A stretch of DNA of 64,000 bases from Streptomyces niger. Its GTDB lineage: Bacteria; Actinomycetota; Actinomycetes; Streptomycetales; Streptomycetaceae. A program made the translations under genes and the position numbers. Positions 8,448 to 17,390 of this stretch are shown piece after piece. Location of the stretch: assembly GCF_000718305.1 (NCBI RefSeq), contig NZ_JOFQ01000003.1, positions 434,001 through 498,000 on the forward strand, given 5' to 3'. Within the stretch, counting starts at the first letter, position 1. Every line of letters starts with the position of its first letter. A model generated the notes under the pieces. The model did not search any database. It was not told the origin of the DNA and saw only the letters and a list, made by a program, of their open reading frames with translations.

Positions 8448-9088
8448 TGCGCGGCCCCTCCGGCGGCCAGGTGGCTGGGCCGGTGCGCGCGTTCGAGGTT
8501 GTCGTCGTAGGAGCCGTCGATGCCGCGGACGCGCACCGCCGCGCCTTCGGTGACCGGCGGGCCCGCGTCGTATTCGGGGTACGCGGGGAACGGCACGGTG
8601 AGGACGACGTCAAGCGACGGCTTCAGCTCACCGCCGAGCGCGGACCAGACGTCGGCCATGGAGCGGGCCTCGGCGCCCGCGCCGGCGACGGTCAGCGGGA
8701 CGGTCAGGCCGAGCTCCGCGAGCGGACCGGTCAGCTGGTCGGGCGACAGGGTCTCGTGCGGCATCAGGGTGGCGAGCACCGCGGAGAGCAGCCGGTGCTC
8801 GTCCTGCGGGCGCTTGGTCCAGGCGGTGACGAGGTAGGCCAGCCGGAACCAGCGCGGCGGCTGCCGCCGGGACCGCACGGCTCCCTGCTCGTCGCGTACC
8901 GGTACCGTGCCGCGCTGGCGCCGCTGGACGTCCTCGCGGATGTCGTAGAGGTAGGCGTCGACCACCGGGCCGTTGCGCCGGGCCGCCCAGTCCCGGGTGG
9001 GCGCTTCGAAGGCGATCTCGACGCCGGAGCTCGCCAGCGCACCGCCGGTCAGCAGCCCCTTGAGTACCTCGTCCACCTCGTGGATCAC
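8444..9088 (-). CDS. DUF4255 protein, CIS cap/terminator adaptor (Cis16/Afp16-like)
   Basis: A 214-aa protein starting VIHEVDEVLKGLL, the characteristic opening of DUF4255 (Pvc16 family). Further family marks are the Y-L-Y-D-I-R-E-D segment near residue 45-55 and RWFRLAYLVTAWTK near 80. In other injection systems the Afp16-type protein caps the distal end of the inner tube and sheath and ends polymerisation. The frame is open 33 codons upstream, but GTG 9088 has GAAGGG 7 nt before it and gives the conserved start. It is translated with the AAA+ ATPase (4-nt overlap). The 135 bp upstream, to the LuxR gene, has no clear promoter or hairpin. Confidence 0.85.
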   Translation of the reverse strand: MIHEVDEVLKGLLTGGALASSGVEIAFEAPTRDWAARRNGPVVDAYLYDIREDVQRRQRGTVPVRDEQGAVRSRRQPPRWFRLAYLVTAWTKRPQDEHRLLSAVLATLMPHETLSPDQLTGPLAELGLTVPLTVAGAGAEARSMADVWSALGGELKPSLDVVLTVPFPAYPEYDAGPPVTEGAAVRVRGIDGSYDDNLERAHRPSHLAAGGAAQ

Positions 9089-9223
9089 GGTCGTGCCCTT
9101 CACTTGCCGCGTGTTCGTGCTCGCCCCATCGTCGTCCGCGGGGGCCGGTGCCGGCAGCCGTTCCGGGGCCGCACACGGGGCACCCAACGATGCCCCGGGG
9201 GCCCTTGACGGACGTCCGAACCG

Positions 9224-9868
9224 TCAGATGTAGCCTTCACGGAGAGCAAACGCCACGGCGTGGGCCCGATTGCGAAGGTGCAACCGGGTCGTCAGACCGT
9301 GCATCACGTTTTTGACGGTGCGTTCGGAGTACGAGAGCTTGCCAGCGATCTCACCGGTGCCCAGGCCCTCGGCGACCAGCCGGAGCACGTCGACCTCACG
9401 CGCGGTGAGGCCGGAAGTGGGGAAGTCGGCCGGCCCGGCCGCGTTCCGCTGCATGCTGCCTATCTGGCTTATCAGCCGTCCGAGCAGGTCGGAGGGGAGA
9501 TCACCGTCTCCCCTGGCCGCGGCGAGGATCGCCTTCAGGAGCCGGTTCCCGGTGGCCTCGCGCCGCCACACGATGGTGCCGACGCCGCACTCGATCACCT
9601 GCAGCAACTCCGCTTCCCGGATCAGCTCGGTAACCAAAACGGCCCGGGAGCCGTCTGTCCGTACGAGCCTGCGCAGCCGCGCCAGTGCCGTTTCGTCCAG
9701 TTTCTCGGTGAGCAGCACCGCCACCGAGCCCTCCGGGAGGGGTGACGTCGTGTCGTCGACGAGCTCGACCTCCGGCTGCGCACGCAGCTGGCTGACGGCC
9801 CCCGCGTGGGAGAGCGGATCCGACGCGTGGACGACGACCGGGACCCTGGTCCGAACGTGCACAAACAT
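9224..9868 (-). CDS. LuxR/NarL-type regulator with degenerate receiver domain
   Basis: A 214-aa two-domain protein. The first ~120 residues look like a response-regulator receiver, but the usual phospho-acceptor position is occupied by VAVLLTEKLDE, without the strand-end Asp, and the conserved lysine region reads TIVWRREA. It is therefore likely phosphorylation-independent. The C-terminal LuxR HTH (about 148-212: LTAREVDVLRLVAEGLGTGEIAGKL, then the YSERTVKNVMHGL recognition helix) is complete. ATG 9868 sits directly after AAGGGA; GTG 9862 would have better spacing (6 nt) and may be the true start. It lies between two CIS operons and faces a LAL regulator, so control of the injection system is a reasonable inference. 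Confidence 0.82.
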   Translation of the reverse strand: MFVHVRTRVPVVVHASDPLSHAGAVSQLRAQPEVELVDDTTSPLPEGSVAVLLTEKLDETALARLRRLVRTDGSRAVLVTELIREAELLQVIECGVGTIVWRREATGNRLLKAILAAARGDGDLPSDLLGRLISQIGSMQRNAAGPADFPTSGLTAREVDVLRLVAEGLGTGEIAGKLSYSERTVKNVMHGLTTRLHLRNRAHAVAFALREGYI

Positions 9869-10072
9869 TCCCTTACGTGCTTGCCCTGCGGTACGTACGC
9901 TGCAGTGGGTACGTGCTTCTCCGTGCCTGTGCGCTCGTCGGTCGGGTGCCCTTTCGGTCAGGCCCCGCGCCGTGAGCGGTACGCACACCGTCCAGCCTGC
10001 GGCCGGCGCCGTACGGGCCGCAATCGTGGCCGACCACGAGACGAACCACGAGATCAGCGGCGGTCGATACCT
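9869..10072. promoter_or_regulatory. divergent regulator gap with short direct repeats
   Basis: This 204-bp region lies between the two divergent LuxR-type genes and must hold both promoters. It contains a 9-bp direct repeat, TACGTGCTT, at about 9874-9882 and 9912-9920, around a GTACGTAC palindrome. Nearer the LAL gene a second pair, ACCACGAGA, is repeated 13 bp apart (about 10033-10055). These could be LuxR-type binding sites, but this is unproven. No clear -10/-35 pair could be assigned. Confidence 0.3.
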
Positions 10073-12919
10073 GTGACCGCACTTCTCGAACGCGAGACCG
10101 CGCTCGGCCTGTTGTCCGCCGAAGCCGCCCGCGCCCGGGCCGGTACGGGACGGCTACTGCTGTTCCGCGGGCCCACAGGGGCGGGCCGCAGTGCCCTTCT
10201 GGACGCCGCGGCACAGCACGGAACGGACCACGGGATGCGGGTCCTGCGGGCAGAATGTTCCGCCGAGAGCGCCGGCACCGCGCTCGGCCCCGTACTGCAG
10301 CTGCTCGACCCGCCGCCGTGCGCGGGGCTGGACGAGGACGCGCACCGGCCCTCGCGCCAGGACGGCCTGCCGGCCCGACTGTGGCGGCTGCTGCGCTCGT
10401 ACGCGTCCGCCTCGCCGCTGCTGCTGACCGTGGACAACGTGCACCTCGCCGACTCCGCCTCGCGGCGCTGGCTGGCCGAGGCCGCCCGCCGGCTCGCCGA
10501 GCTGCCCGTGCTGCTCGTGGCGAGCGAGCGCGTCCAGTACGACATCGCGCCGCCCGGCCACGGCCTGGCGCACGCCCTGTCGCCCGCGCTGCTGCGCGCG
10601 CACGCGCCGGCACCGCTGTCCCCGGACGCGTCGGCGACGCTGGTCCGCGAGGCCTTCGGCGCGGACGCGACCGACGCCTGGGTGGACGGCTGCGTCCGCG
10701 CCGGCGCCGGCCTGCCGCTGCTCCTGCACGCCCTGCTGGACGACCTGCGTACGGTCGTGCCCGACGGCGGCCGGGACGGGGTCGCGCTGCCCGACAGCTC
10801 CGCCGACCTCTACCCGGGGGCCTACGCGGCCGCCGTGCTGTGGTGGCTGGACAGCGCCGGGCCCGAGACCGCCGCCGTGGCCCGTGCCCTGGCCGAGCTG
10901 GAGGAGGCGGGCGACGGCAACGCCCAGATCACCGATGCGTTGCTGGCCGAGGCGAGCGGCGCGGGCGCCGCCCGGGTCGCGGGCTGGCTCACCGCGATGA
11001 CCCGGCTGGGCCTGCTGCGCCGCGATCCGGGGCACGGCGGCCCGCTCTTCGCCCACCCCCTGCTGCGCGGCGCGGTGCTGGACGGCTGGCCGGAGGAGGA
11101 CCGGCTCGCGGTGCACCGGCGGGCCGCGGCGTACCGGTACCGGCGGGGCGACCGCGCGGAGGCGGTGGCCTGGCACCTGCTGCGGGCGCACCCGGAAGGC
11201 GTGGGCTGGGTCACCGACATCCTGCTGGACGCGGCGACGGAGGCCACGCGTGCGGGCCGGAACGACGATGCCGCCGCCTACTTGCGTGGCGCGCTGGACA
11301 CCCCGATGCCGCGCGAGCGCCGTGCCGAGGTGCTGACCCGGCTCGGCGCGCTGGAGTTCGCCACCGTACGGTCGGCGGGGGTGCCCCGGCTGACCGAGGC
11401 GCTCCGCCTCCAGCAGGCGCCCAGGGAACGGGTGCTGACGGCGGTCACGCTGGGCACCGCGCTCGTCCACCGCGGCGAGGCGCGGGCCGCCTTCGATGTG
11501 CTGCGGGGCATCGACGACCAGGACGACCCGGTGCTGGCCCGTACGGTGCAGACCGCGGCGGCCCTGCTCTCCGACCACGACCGGGACATCCGGCGCGAGG
11601 TGCACCAGCGGCTGCGGGAGACGGCGCAGCGGCGGCCCACCGCGCTCAGCCCGGCCGTGCACACGCTGCTGGTGCGGTACGAGGCGGCGGCCGGCATGCT
11701 GTCGGCCGAGGTGGCGATGGAGCGGATACGGGAGTTCGTCGCGGCGCCCGAGGACCGGCTGCTGCTGCCGTACCGGATGAGCGCGGCCTCCACGGTCGCC
11801 CAGTGGGCGGACGCGCTGGAGGACGCCGACCGGTACGTACGGGACGGGCTGACCCAACGTCTCTCGCCCCTGCACCCGGCCCACCACGCGCTCCTCAACA
11901 CGCGTGCGGACACCGATGCGGCGCGCGGCCGTTTCGCGGCGGAGGCCTATCCCGACGGGCGGCCGGCGGGGGTGCCCGCCGGGCGCGCTGCGCCCACCAA
12001 CATCCGGGCGCACACCGTCATTTCGCTGGTCCGCTCCGGACAGCTGGCGGACGCCCGCAGCATCGCCGCGGACGTGCACGTCGACGAGTCGACCGACGGC
12101 TGGCAGTTGAACCGCTTCCTCTACGCGCGCGGTGTGCTGCGCGCCGCGGAGGGGGATCAGGTGGGCGCCCTGGACGACTTCCTCGACTGCGGCCGGCGGC
12201 AGTCGGCCCGGGACATCCTCAGCCCGGCCGTCTCCCCGTGGCGTTCGGCCGCCGCCGAATGCCACCTGGCGCTCGGCCGGCCGGAGGAGGCGCTGCCGCT
12301 CGCCGAGGAGGAGTACCGGCTGGCGGCCATCTGGGACACCCCGCGCGTGGTGGGCCGGGCGCTGCGCGTACTGGGCGCCGCCACGGGCGGCCGGCACGGC
12401 CTGGAGCTCACCGGACAGGCCGTCACCGTCCTGCGGGACGGCGCTCCGACGCCGGCACCGGACGCCGGGGAGCGGACGGCGGACGCCGGTCCGCCACGGG
12501 GGCTGGACCTCGAACTGGTCCCGGCGCTGATCACGCACGGCCGTCAGCTCGCCGCCGCCGGCCACCCGCGCCGGGCCCGCCCCCTGCTGCGGGAGGCCGC
12601 CGCCACCGCCGACCACATGGGCGCCGCACGCCTCCTCGCCGAGGCCGAGCAGGCGCTGCGCGACAGCGGCGCCCGGCGCGGGCCCGCCCGGCACACCGGC
12701 GCCGGCGCCCTCACCGACAGCGAGCGCCGGATCGCCGCGCTCGCCGCCGACGGCCGCACGAACGACGAGATCGCCGGCCTGCTGCACCTCGCCCGCCGCA
12801 CCGTGGAAACCCATCTGACCAGCACCTATCGCAAACTGGGCATAAGACGCCGCACCGCCCTGCGGGACGCGCTGGCCGACGACGGGGCCGGGGAGAACGG
12901 CGACCGGCGTGCGGGATGA
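10073..12919 (+). CDS. large LuxR-family ATP-binding regulator (LAL/MalT type)
   Basis: A 948-aa LAL regulator. The N-terminal NTPase domain shows a Walker A FRGPTGAGRSALLD (about 27-40) and a Walker B LLLTVDNVHLAD (about 118-129). The middle 500 residues are helical and TPR-like. The C-terminal LuxR HTH (about 880-940) has LTDSERRIAALAADGRTNDEI and the recognition helix RRTVETHLTSTYRKLGI. The open frame begins far upstream; GTG 10073 (VTALLERETALGLL) is chosen because LAL proteins typically start at LxxRExEL, though its RBS is weak. LAL proteins integrate ligand and ATP binding to activate nearby operons, often secondary-metabolite clusters. Its place between the two CIS operons suggests it controls them. 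Confidence 0.85.
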   Translation: MTALLERETALGLLSAEAARARAGTGRLLLFRGPTGAGRSALLDAAAQHGTDHGMRVLRAECSAESAGTALGPVLQLLDPPPCAGLDEDAHRPSRQDGLPARLWRLLRSYASASPLLLTVDNVHLADSASRRWLAEAARRLAELPVLLVASERVQYDIAPPGHGLAHALSPALLRAHAPAPLSPDASATLVREAFGADATDAWVDGCVRAGAGLPLLLHALLDDLRTVVPDGGRDGVALPDSSADLYPGAYAAAVLWWLDSAGPETAAVARALAELEEAGDGNAQITDALLAEASGAGAARVAGWLTAMTRLGLLRRDPGHGGPLFAHPLLRGAVLDGWPEEDRLAVHRRAAAYRYRRGDRAEAVAWHLLRAHPEGVGWVTDILLDAATEATRAGRNDDAAAYLRGALDTPMPRERRAEVLTRLGALEFATVRSAGVPRLTEALRLQQAPRERVLTAVTLGTALVHRGEARAAFDVLRGIDDQDDPVLARTVQTAAALLSDHDRDIRREVHQRLRETAQRRPTALSPAVHTLLVRYEAAAGMLSAEVAMERIREFVAAPEDRLLLPYRMSAASTVAQWADALEDADRYVRDGLTQRLSPLHPAHHALLNTRADTDAARGRFAAEAYPDGRPAGVPAGRAAPTNIRAHTVISLVRSGQLADARSIAADVHVDESTDGWQLNRFLYARGVLRAAEGDQVGALDDFLDCGRRQSARDILSPAVSPWRSAAAECHLALGRPEEALPLAEEEYRLAAIWDTPRVVGRALRVLGAATGGRHGLELTGQAVTVLRDGAPTPAPDAGERTADAGPPRGLDLELVPALITHGRQLAAAGHPRRARPLLREAAATADHMGAARLLAEAEQALRDSGARRGPARHTGAGALTDSERRIAALAADGRTNDEIAGLLHLARRTVETHLTSTYRKLGIRRRTALRDALADDGAGENGDRRAG

Positions 12920-12938
12920 GGCGTCGGCGCGCGCGGGT

Positions 12939-12965
12939 GCCGGCCGGGGCCGGGCCCCGGCCGGC
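12939..12965. terminator. hairpin terminator between convergent genes
   Basis: A perfect 11-bp GC stem (12939-12949 with 12955-12965) and 5-nt loop lie between the LAL stop (12919) and the stop of the convergent zinc-ribbon membrane protein (12971). There is no U-run, as is usual for Streptomyces terminators. Its symmetric sequence would act on transcripts from both sides. Confidence 0.6.
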
Positions 12966-12970
12966 GCGGC

Positions 12971-14332
12971 TCACGACGTCGACGACGACTGGGAGCGCCG
13001 GAAGAACTCGATCTCGGAGATCGAGACCTGCTTCTTCTCGCCCGTTCCGTAGGCGGACCGCACCGTGAACCGTACGGAACTGATCTCACCGACACGGAAG
13101 GGGACGCGCTGCGCGCCACTGCCCTGGTCGAGGTTGATGGTCCGGGTGAAGTGCTCCCCCTTCGCCGTGGTCACCAGGGCGTCGATCCGGTGCGGCAGGG
13201 CGGCCTTGGTGAGGTCGGCGGGGTCCTTCGAAATGCCGGGAGTGATCATCAGGTCGAGCAGCCGGACCGGGTCGTGGAACCGCGCCTCGACCCACTCCCC
13301 CTCGGCCGACCCGGAGACGCCCGGCCCCCACCAGGTGTTGTTGAACTTGTCGCCGACCAGGTCCGGGCCGTGGTCGTCGAAGGAGCGGGACGCCGCCCAG
13401 TCCTCCGGGGAGACCTGCGCCCGCTTGGCGAAGTGATCGCGTACGGCGTCGATCGCGGTACCGATGTTGAAGAGTCCGAAGACCACCAGGCCGACCACGA
13501 TCAGACGGAACGCCCAGGTCACGATGGAGCCCAGGTCCCGGCGGAGGCGCGGGCGGGAACCGGCCCAGGGTGCCGGCCGGTTGCGGCGGTCGAATATCCG
13601 GCGCCACCACGGCAGCCGGACCGGAGCCTCCGGGCTAGCGGCGAGCGACATGGCGCACCGCCGGCAGAAGTGGCGGTCGGGGCGGTTGCCGGTGTGGCAC
13701 CACGGGCAGGGCGGGCCGCCGTCCTCATTGGGGTCGACGGCGGGCCCCTGCGCCACGGGGCGGGCCGCTTCGGGCCGGCCGGGCAGCACGGGCGCCACGG
13801 CCGGTGCCGCCGCCGCCCGCTCCTCGGGGTCGGCCACCGGGATGAGCAGCGCCCGGGCCCGCTCGTCGGCGGCGGCCCGCTCGTCGGCGGCAGCCTGGTC
13901 GCGCGCGGCCTGCGCGGGGTCGACGGGGGCGGCGGCACCGGGGGGCGTGGGGGCGGCCGCCGCGGGGCTTTGAGACTCGGCGTGGGCGTCGGGTGCCGCA
14001 CTTCCCGGGTACGCCGCCGCGGTCCGCGGGTCGACGGGGCTCCGGGACCCGGCGGGGTCCTGGTGTGCGGCGGCGTCCGTGCCGCCGACGGCGTCCTGAC
14101 GGAGCGTCGTCTCCTCGGGTCCGACGGTGTCGGCGGACGGGGCAGCGGGGCCGCCGCTCCCGGCGGGCGTGCCCGGGGCGCCCGGCCGGCCCGCGTCCAG
14201 CTTCGGCGGCTTCCAGCCCAGTACCGTGCCGCAGCCGTCGCAGAACGACTGGCCCGGGGCCGTACGGGTGCCGCACTCGGGGCAGTCCGCCGGCCCGCCG
14301 GCGGCGGAGGAGGCAGAGTTGTGCTCGGTCAC
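12971..14332 (-). CDS. CIS-linked membrane protein: two zinc ribbons, one TM segment, C-terminal glycan-binding (discoidin-like) domain
   Basis: A 453-aa protein, last in the CIS operon. Zinc ribbon 1 is at the N-terminus (CPECG...FCDGCG, about 16-36). A Pro/Ala-rich linker follows, then zinc ribbon 2 (CPWCHTG...FCRRCAMSL, about 215-240), an Arg-rich stretch and a single hydrophobic helix (IVTWAFRLIVVGLVVFGLF, about 275-293). The final ~150 residues form a beta-rich F5/8-type (NADase-type glycan-binding) domain with FNNTWWGPGV and SISEIEFFRR. Basic residues before the helix predict an N-in/C-out topology. GTG 14332 overlaps the upstream stop by 4 nt; the frame's further extension is rejected. 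It may correspond to the membrane protein called CisA in S. coelicolor (from memory, unchecked). Likely job: membrane/cell-wall attachment of the injection system. Confidence 0.8.
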   Translation of the reverse strand: MTEHNSASSAAGGPADCPECGTRTAPGQSFCDGCGTVLGWKPPKLDAGRPGAPGTPAGSGGPAAPSADTVGPEETTLRQDAVGGTDAAAHQDPAGSRSPVDPRTAAAYPGSAAPDAHAESQSPAAAAPTPPGAAAPVDPAQAARDQAAADERAAADERARALLIPVADPEERAAAAPAVAPVLPGRPEAARPVAQGPAVDPNEDGGPPCPWCHTGNRPDRHFCRRCAMSLAASPEAPVRLPWWRRIFDRRNRPAPWAGSRPRLRRDLGSIVTWAFRLIVVGLVVFGLFNIGTAIDAVRDHFAKRAQVSPEDWAASRSFDDHGPDLVGDKFNNTWWGPGVSGSAEGEWVEARFHDPVRLLDLMITPGISKDPADLTKAALPHRIDALVTTAKGEHFTRTINLDQGSGAQRVPFRVGEISSVRFTVRSAYGTGEKKQVSISEIEFFRRSQSSSTS

Positions 14333-14898
14333 CTGTCGGATGTCCTTTCGGCTGCGGTCACCTGGACCGTGTAGGGCATGTGCGCGGGGCGGGCGGCGGC
14401 GACGAGCCGCTCCAGCCGGTGTTCGTCGTGCGGGCCGGGGTCGGGGAGCTGGAGTTTCACGTGCAGGCTCGGGCGGCGTCCGCCGGGGAACGGGCCGAGG
14501 GGCCGGGCGTCCCAGGTGGCGCCGCCGCTCTCGGCGATCTGCGGTGTCACTCCGAAGGCGAGCCGGACGGCCTCCTCCAGGCCGCGCCGGGTGCCGCGGA
14601 TGCGGTGCAGCCGTACGGCGGCGGCGACCGCGGCCCGCAGCTGCGCCGGGTCCTCGGGCAGGTCCGGGCCGCCGTCGGGCGCGGCGCCGATCCACTCGCC
14701 GAGCCAGCGGGTGAAGTCGACCGGCGCGAGCGAGGGGGTGAAGTAGGCGTCCAGGCAGTCCAGGACGTTGTGGATGGGCGCGAGTACCTCGTCGAGGCCG
14801 GCGACGAAGCGCTGGGCCAGGTCGTCCTCGGCGAAGACGGCGGGCAGCATGGCGCTCAGCGGCACGGACGAGGCGAGCCCGTCGACCGATCCCCTCAT
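14329..14898 (-). CDS. CIS baseplate wedge protein, phage tail protein I-like (Afp12-like)
   Basis: A 189-aa protein of the phage tail protein I type (TIGR02242-like). The family signature is MLPAVFAEDDLAQRFVAGLD (about 17-36), then FTRWLGEWIG (about 62-71) and HRIRGTRRGLEEAVRLAFG (about 98-116). In contractile tails this protein joins the baseplate wedge with the J-like protein. It is translationally coupled at both ends: its ATG overlaps the baseplate J stop by 4 nt, and its own TGA overlaps the GTG of the zinc-ribbon gene by 4 nt. Cytoplasmic during assembly. The assignment is by family pattern and operon position. Confidence 0.85.
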   Translation of the reverse strand: MRGSVDGLASSVPLSAMLPAVFAEDDLAQRFVAGLDEVLAPIHNVLDCLDAYFTPSLAPVDFTRWLGEWIGAAPDGGPDLPEDPAQLRAAVAAAVRLHRIRGTRRGLEEAVRLAFGVTPQIAESGGATWDARPLGPFPGGRRPSLHVKLQLPDPGPHDEHRLERLVAAARPAHMPYTVQVTAAERTSDR

Positions 14899-16853
14899 GA
14901 GGCGTCCCCGATCACCCGGACGCGGTGGTCGAAGGAGAAGACCAGCGCGGACGGATCCAGGGCGATGCGGTCGGTGGGGTCACCGCGCTTGCCGGTCAGC
15001 GGGTCGGCGGGGTGCAGCAGCACCTGGTCGACGAGCTCGACACCGGGCACCCGCTGGAGGACCGCGAAGACCTCGCCGGCCTGCACCGGCCGCCCGAAGG
15101 GCCAGCCGGTGCCGTGCGCGCCGCCGGTCAGCGGGTCCAGGTGGCGGTAGAGCGCGTCGTGCGCGTCCCGGCGGACCCGGTCGGTGTCGGTGCCGCGGAA
15201 CGCGTGCAGGGTCGCGACGACGGTGACGCCCTGGTAGTACGGCGGGCCCACGGCGAGCCGGGTGCCGATCAGCCGCCGGTCGTCGAGGTAGCGGGTGATC
15301 CGGCCGAGCAGCGCGTCGTTGGGCACGAGCTGCTCGAAGCGGAGCCGGCCGCCCGGGTCCGGCACGGCCTGCGGGATGACCAGGACGCGTACGGCGTGCG
15401 CGCCGTGTTCGTCCGGTTCGGCGGCCAGGCAGGTGATGCGGGCGGTCTCGGGCGCGGCGCGGCGGGCCAGTTCCTCGTAGTCCCGCAGGGTGACGGCCCG
15501 GTCCTGGGCGCTCAGCGCGATGGGCGCGCGGACCTTCGCCTCCTCCACGGTCTCGCCGTCCACGCCGCCGCTGGCCGCCTCGCGGTTGGTGACCTCGGCG
15601 ACGTACGGGACGGAGTCGCGCAGCACCTGGATGGCGCCGCGCGCGACGTTGCCCGTCTTGCCGCCGCCGGTGCGGTAGCGGCGGGCCCGGATCATGGCGC
15701 CCTTGGGCGGTACGGCGCCGTACTGGCGCAGCGTGCCGTCCGGTTCGCGCACGGCGGGGCCGAAGGCGATCTCGCCGGTGGCGGCGTCGAGGGTGACGTG
15801 CCGGTCCTCGGGGCCGGAGGCGGCGAAGTGCCCGACGACCTGCCAGTCGACCCAGCCGTCGTGCTCGGCGACCTGGAGGAGCAGCGGCGGCACGTCGCCG
15901 ACGACGGGCGCGTGGGCGAGGCTCAGTCGCTGGCCGGGCAGCCCGGCGGCCTCGCCGAGGAGTTCGTCGCGGACGGTGTCGGCGTGCACGGCGCTCGTGG
16001 TGCCGCCGATGGTGAACGCCTCGGCCGCCCGAACGGTGGGCGACACCGCGTAGAACGGCTGGTCGGCGGCGGGCTCGGTGACCCGGCAGCGCAGCCAGCC
16101 GGCCTCCCGGCGGCCGGCGCGGGAGAGCACGTGTCCGCCGGGCACGTGCAGGACGACCTCGCCGGGGCGGTTCAGACCGCCGGTGGTGTCCCGCTCCACC
16201 TCGCACTCGGCCCAACCGTCCGCGGTCCACGCCTCCCAGACCAGCGGGGGCTGCCGCGGGTCCACGCCGACACCGTCGACGCGGCTCTCCAGAGTCAGCA
16301 CGACGGCGCAGTGCGGTACGGCGGCGCTCAGTCCGAACAGCATGCGGTCGCCGGGGCGCGGGGCCTCGGCGAAGCAGTTCACGTCCTTGCCCTCGGCGAG
16401 GTCCGTGGTCCGCTCGGTCACCTCGCCGTCCTGCGGGTGGACCACGAGATGCGACAACTCGCTCGGCACGATGGTGAGTTCGTGCTCGGTGGCGAAGACG
16501 GCGGCCTCTTCGCTCTCGGTGCGCGCGGTGGCGACCTCACTGCCGACGGGCAGCCGTACGGGCTGCTCCTGAGGGGCGGAGAGCCAGAACGTCACGTCGG
16601 CGCGGGCCGCGGAGGGCGGGAAGAGGGTGATGCCGAGCAGGTCGAGGAACGCCAGGTGGTTCTTCTCCGGCACCCGGTTGAGCCGGTAGACGACCTGGTC
16701 GGCCATGTGCGCGACCGTCTCCACCAGCGTCACTCCGGGGTCGGAGACGTTGTGGTCGGTCCACTCCGGGGCGCGCTGCTGGATGTAGCGCTTGGCGTCG
16801 TCGACGAACTGCTGGAAGCGCCGGTCGTCGAGGTTCGGGGAGGGCAGGGCCAT
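14895..16853 (-). CDS. CIS baseplate J-like protein (Afp11-like)
   Basis: A 652-aa baseplate assembly protein J homologue, the main wedge component that connects sheath to baseplate. The start MALPSPNLDDRRFQQFVDD and GVTLVETVAHMADQVVYRLNR (about 40-60) are typical of the CIS J-like family. The centre contains GPAVREPDGTLRQYGAVPP and RYRTGGGKTGNVARG, and later EEAKVRAPIALSAQDRAVTLRDYEELA, the most conserved stretch of the J family. It shares 1 nt (TGATG) with the gp25 gene upstream and 4 nt with the tail-I gene downstream. Length fits CIS J proteins. Confidence 0.9.
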   Translation of the reverse strand: MALPSPNLDDRRFQQFVDDAKRYIQQRAPEWTDHNVSDPGVTLVETVAHMADQVVYRLNRVPEKNHLAFLDLLGITLFPPSAARADVTFWLSAPQEQPVRLPVGSEVATARTESEEAAVFATEHELTIVPSELSHLVVHPQDGEVTERTTDLAEGKDVNCFAEAPRPGDRMLFGLSAAVPHCAVVLTLESRVDGVGVDPRQPPLVWEAWTADGWAECEVERDTTGGLNRPGEVVLHVPGGHVLSRAGRREAGWLRCRVTEPAADQPFYAVSPTVRAAEAFTIGGTTSAVHADTVRDELLGEAAGLPGQRLSLAHAPVVGDVPPLLLQVAEHDGWVDWQVVGHFAASGPEDRHVTLDAATGEIAFGPAVREPDGTLRQYGAVPPKGAMIRARRYRTGGGKTGNVARGAIQVLRDSVPYVAEVTNREAASGGVDGETVEEAKVRAPIALSAQDRAVTLRDYEELARRAAPETARITCLAAEPDEHGAHAVRVLVIPQAVPDPGGRLRFEQLVPNDALLGRITRYLDDRRLIGTRLAVGPPYYQGVTVVATLHAFRGTDTDRVRRDAHDALYRHLDPLTGGAHGTGWPFGRPVQAGEVFAVLQRVPGVELVDQVLLHPADPLTGKRGDPTDRIALDPSALVFSFDHRVRVIGDAS

Positions 16854-17335
16854 CAGCGGTCGCTTCCAATGTGCTCGTCGGACTTACGGAGGGAGGTGGT
16901 GGGCACGCCGCCCTGGTCGGCGGAGCCGGCGGCGGCCGGCTCGTCGTGCGAGGGGATGACGTAGAACGGGAAGACCAGGCTGCGCGGGTTGTTGGTGCCG
17001 CGGATCGAGTAGCGCACGTCGATGTAGAGCACGCCCTGGTCGTCGCCGGCCGTCACGGTGACGTCGTCCACCTCGATGCGCGGCTCCCAGCGGTCGAGGC
17101 TGGCGTACACCTCGTGCTGGATGCGGCCCGCGGTGGCCTCGTTGATCGGCGCGAAGACCATGTCGTGGATGGCGCAGCCGAACTCGGGGCGCATCGGACG
17201 CTCCCCCGGCGCGGTGGCCAGCACGAGCCGCATGGCCTCCTCCACCTCGCGCTCCCCGCTGACCAGGGCGATGCCACCCGTCGGGCTGATGCGCAACGGG
17301 AAGGACCAGCCGGAGCCTACGAACTGCCCGGACAT
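16853..17335 (-). CDS. CIS baseplate protein, GPW/gp25 family (Afp9-like)
   Basis: A 160-aa gp25-like lysozyme-fold baseplate protein. Seen: GWSFPLRISPTGGIALVSGE (about 8-27) followed by EVEEAMRLVLATAPGERPMRPEFGCAIHDMVF, the classic gp25 pattern with the I-x-x-x-L-x-T-x-x-G-E-R-x-M-R-P-E-F-G core. gp25 initiates sheath polymerisation from the baseplate. The frame is open 32 codons upstream; ATG 17335 gives the conserved start. A 55-bp gap separates it from the spike gene upstream, and a 1-nt stop/start overlap joins it to baseplate J. Confidence 0.9.
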   Translation of the reverse strand: MSGQFVGSGWSFPLRISPTGGIALVSGEREVEEAMRLVLATAPGERPMRPEFGCAIHDMVFAPINEATAGRIQHEVYASLDRWEPRIEVDDVTVTAGDDQGVLYIDVRYSIRGTNNPRSLVFPFYVIPSHDEPAAAGSADQGGVPTTSLRKSDEHIGSDR

Positions 17336-17390
17336 CAGTGGGCCACCTGCCTTCTCTCTTCCGTGACGTTCCCGGTGAACCGCTCGGCCG

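Noticed and set aside
10154..12814. 886-codon minus-strand frame opposite the LAL regulator
   Set aside because: Composition is typical of antisense GC-rich frames, with no domain; the plus strand has an NTPase and a LuxR HTH.
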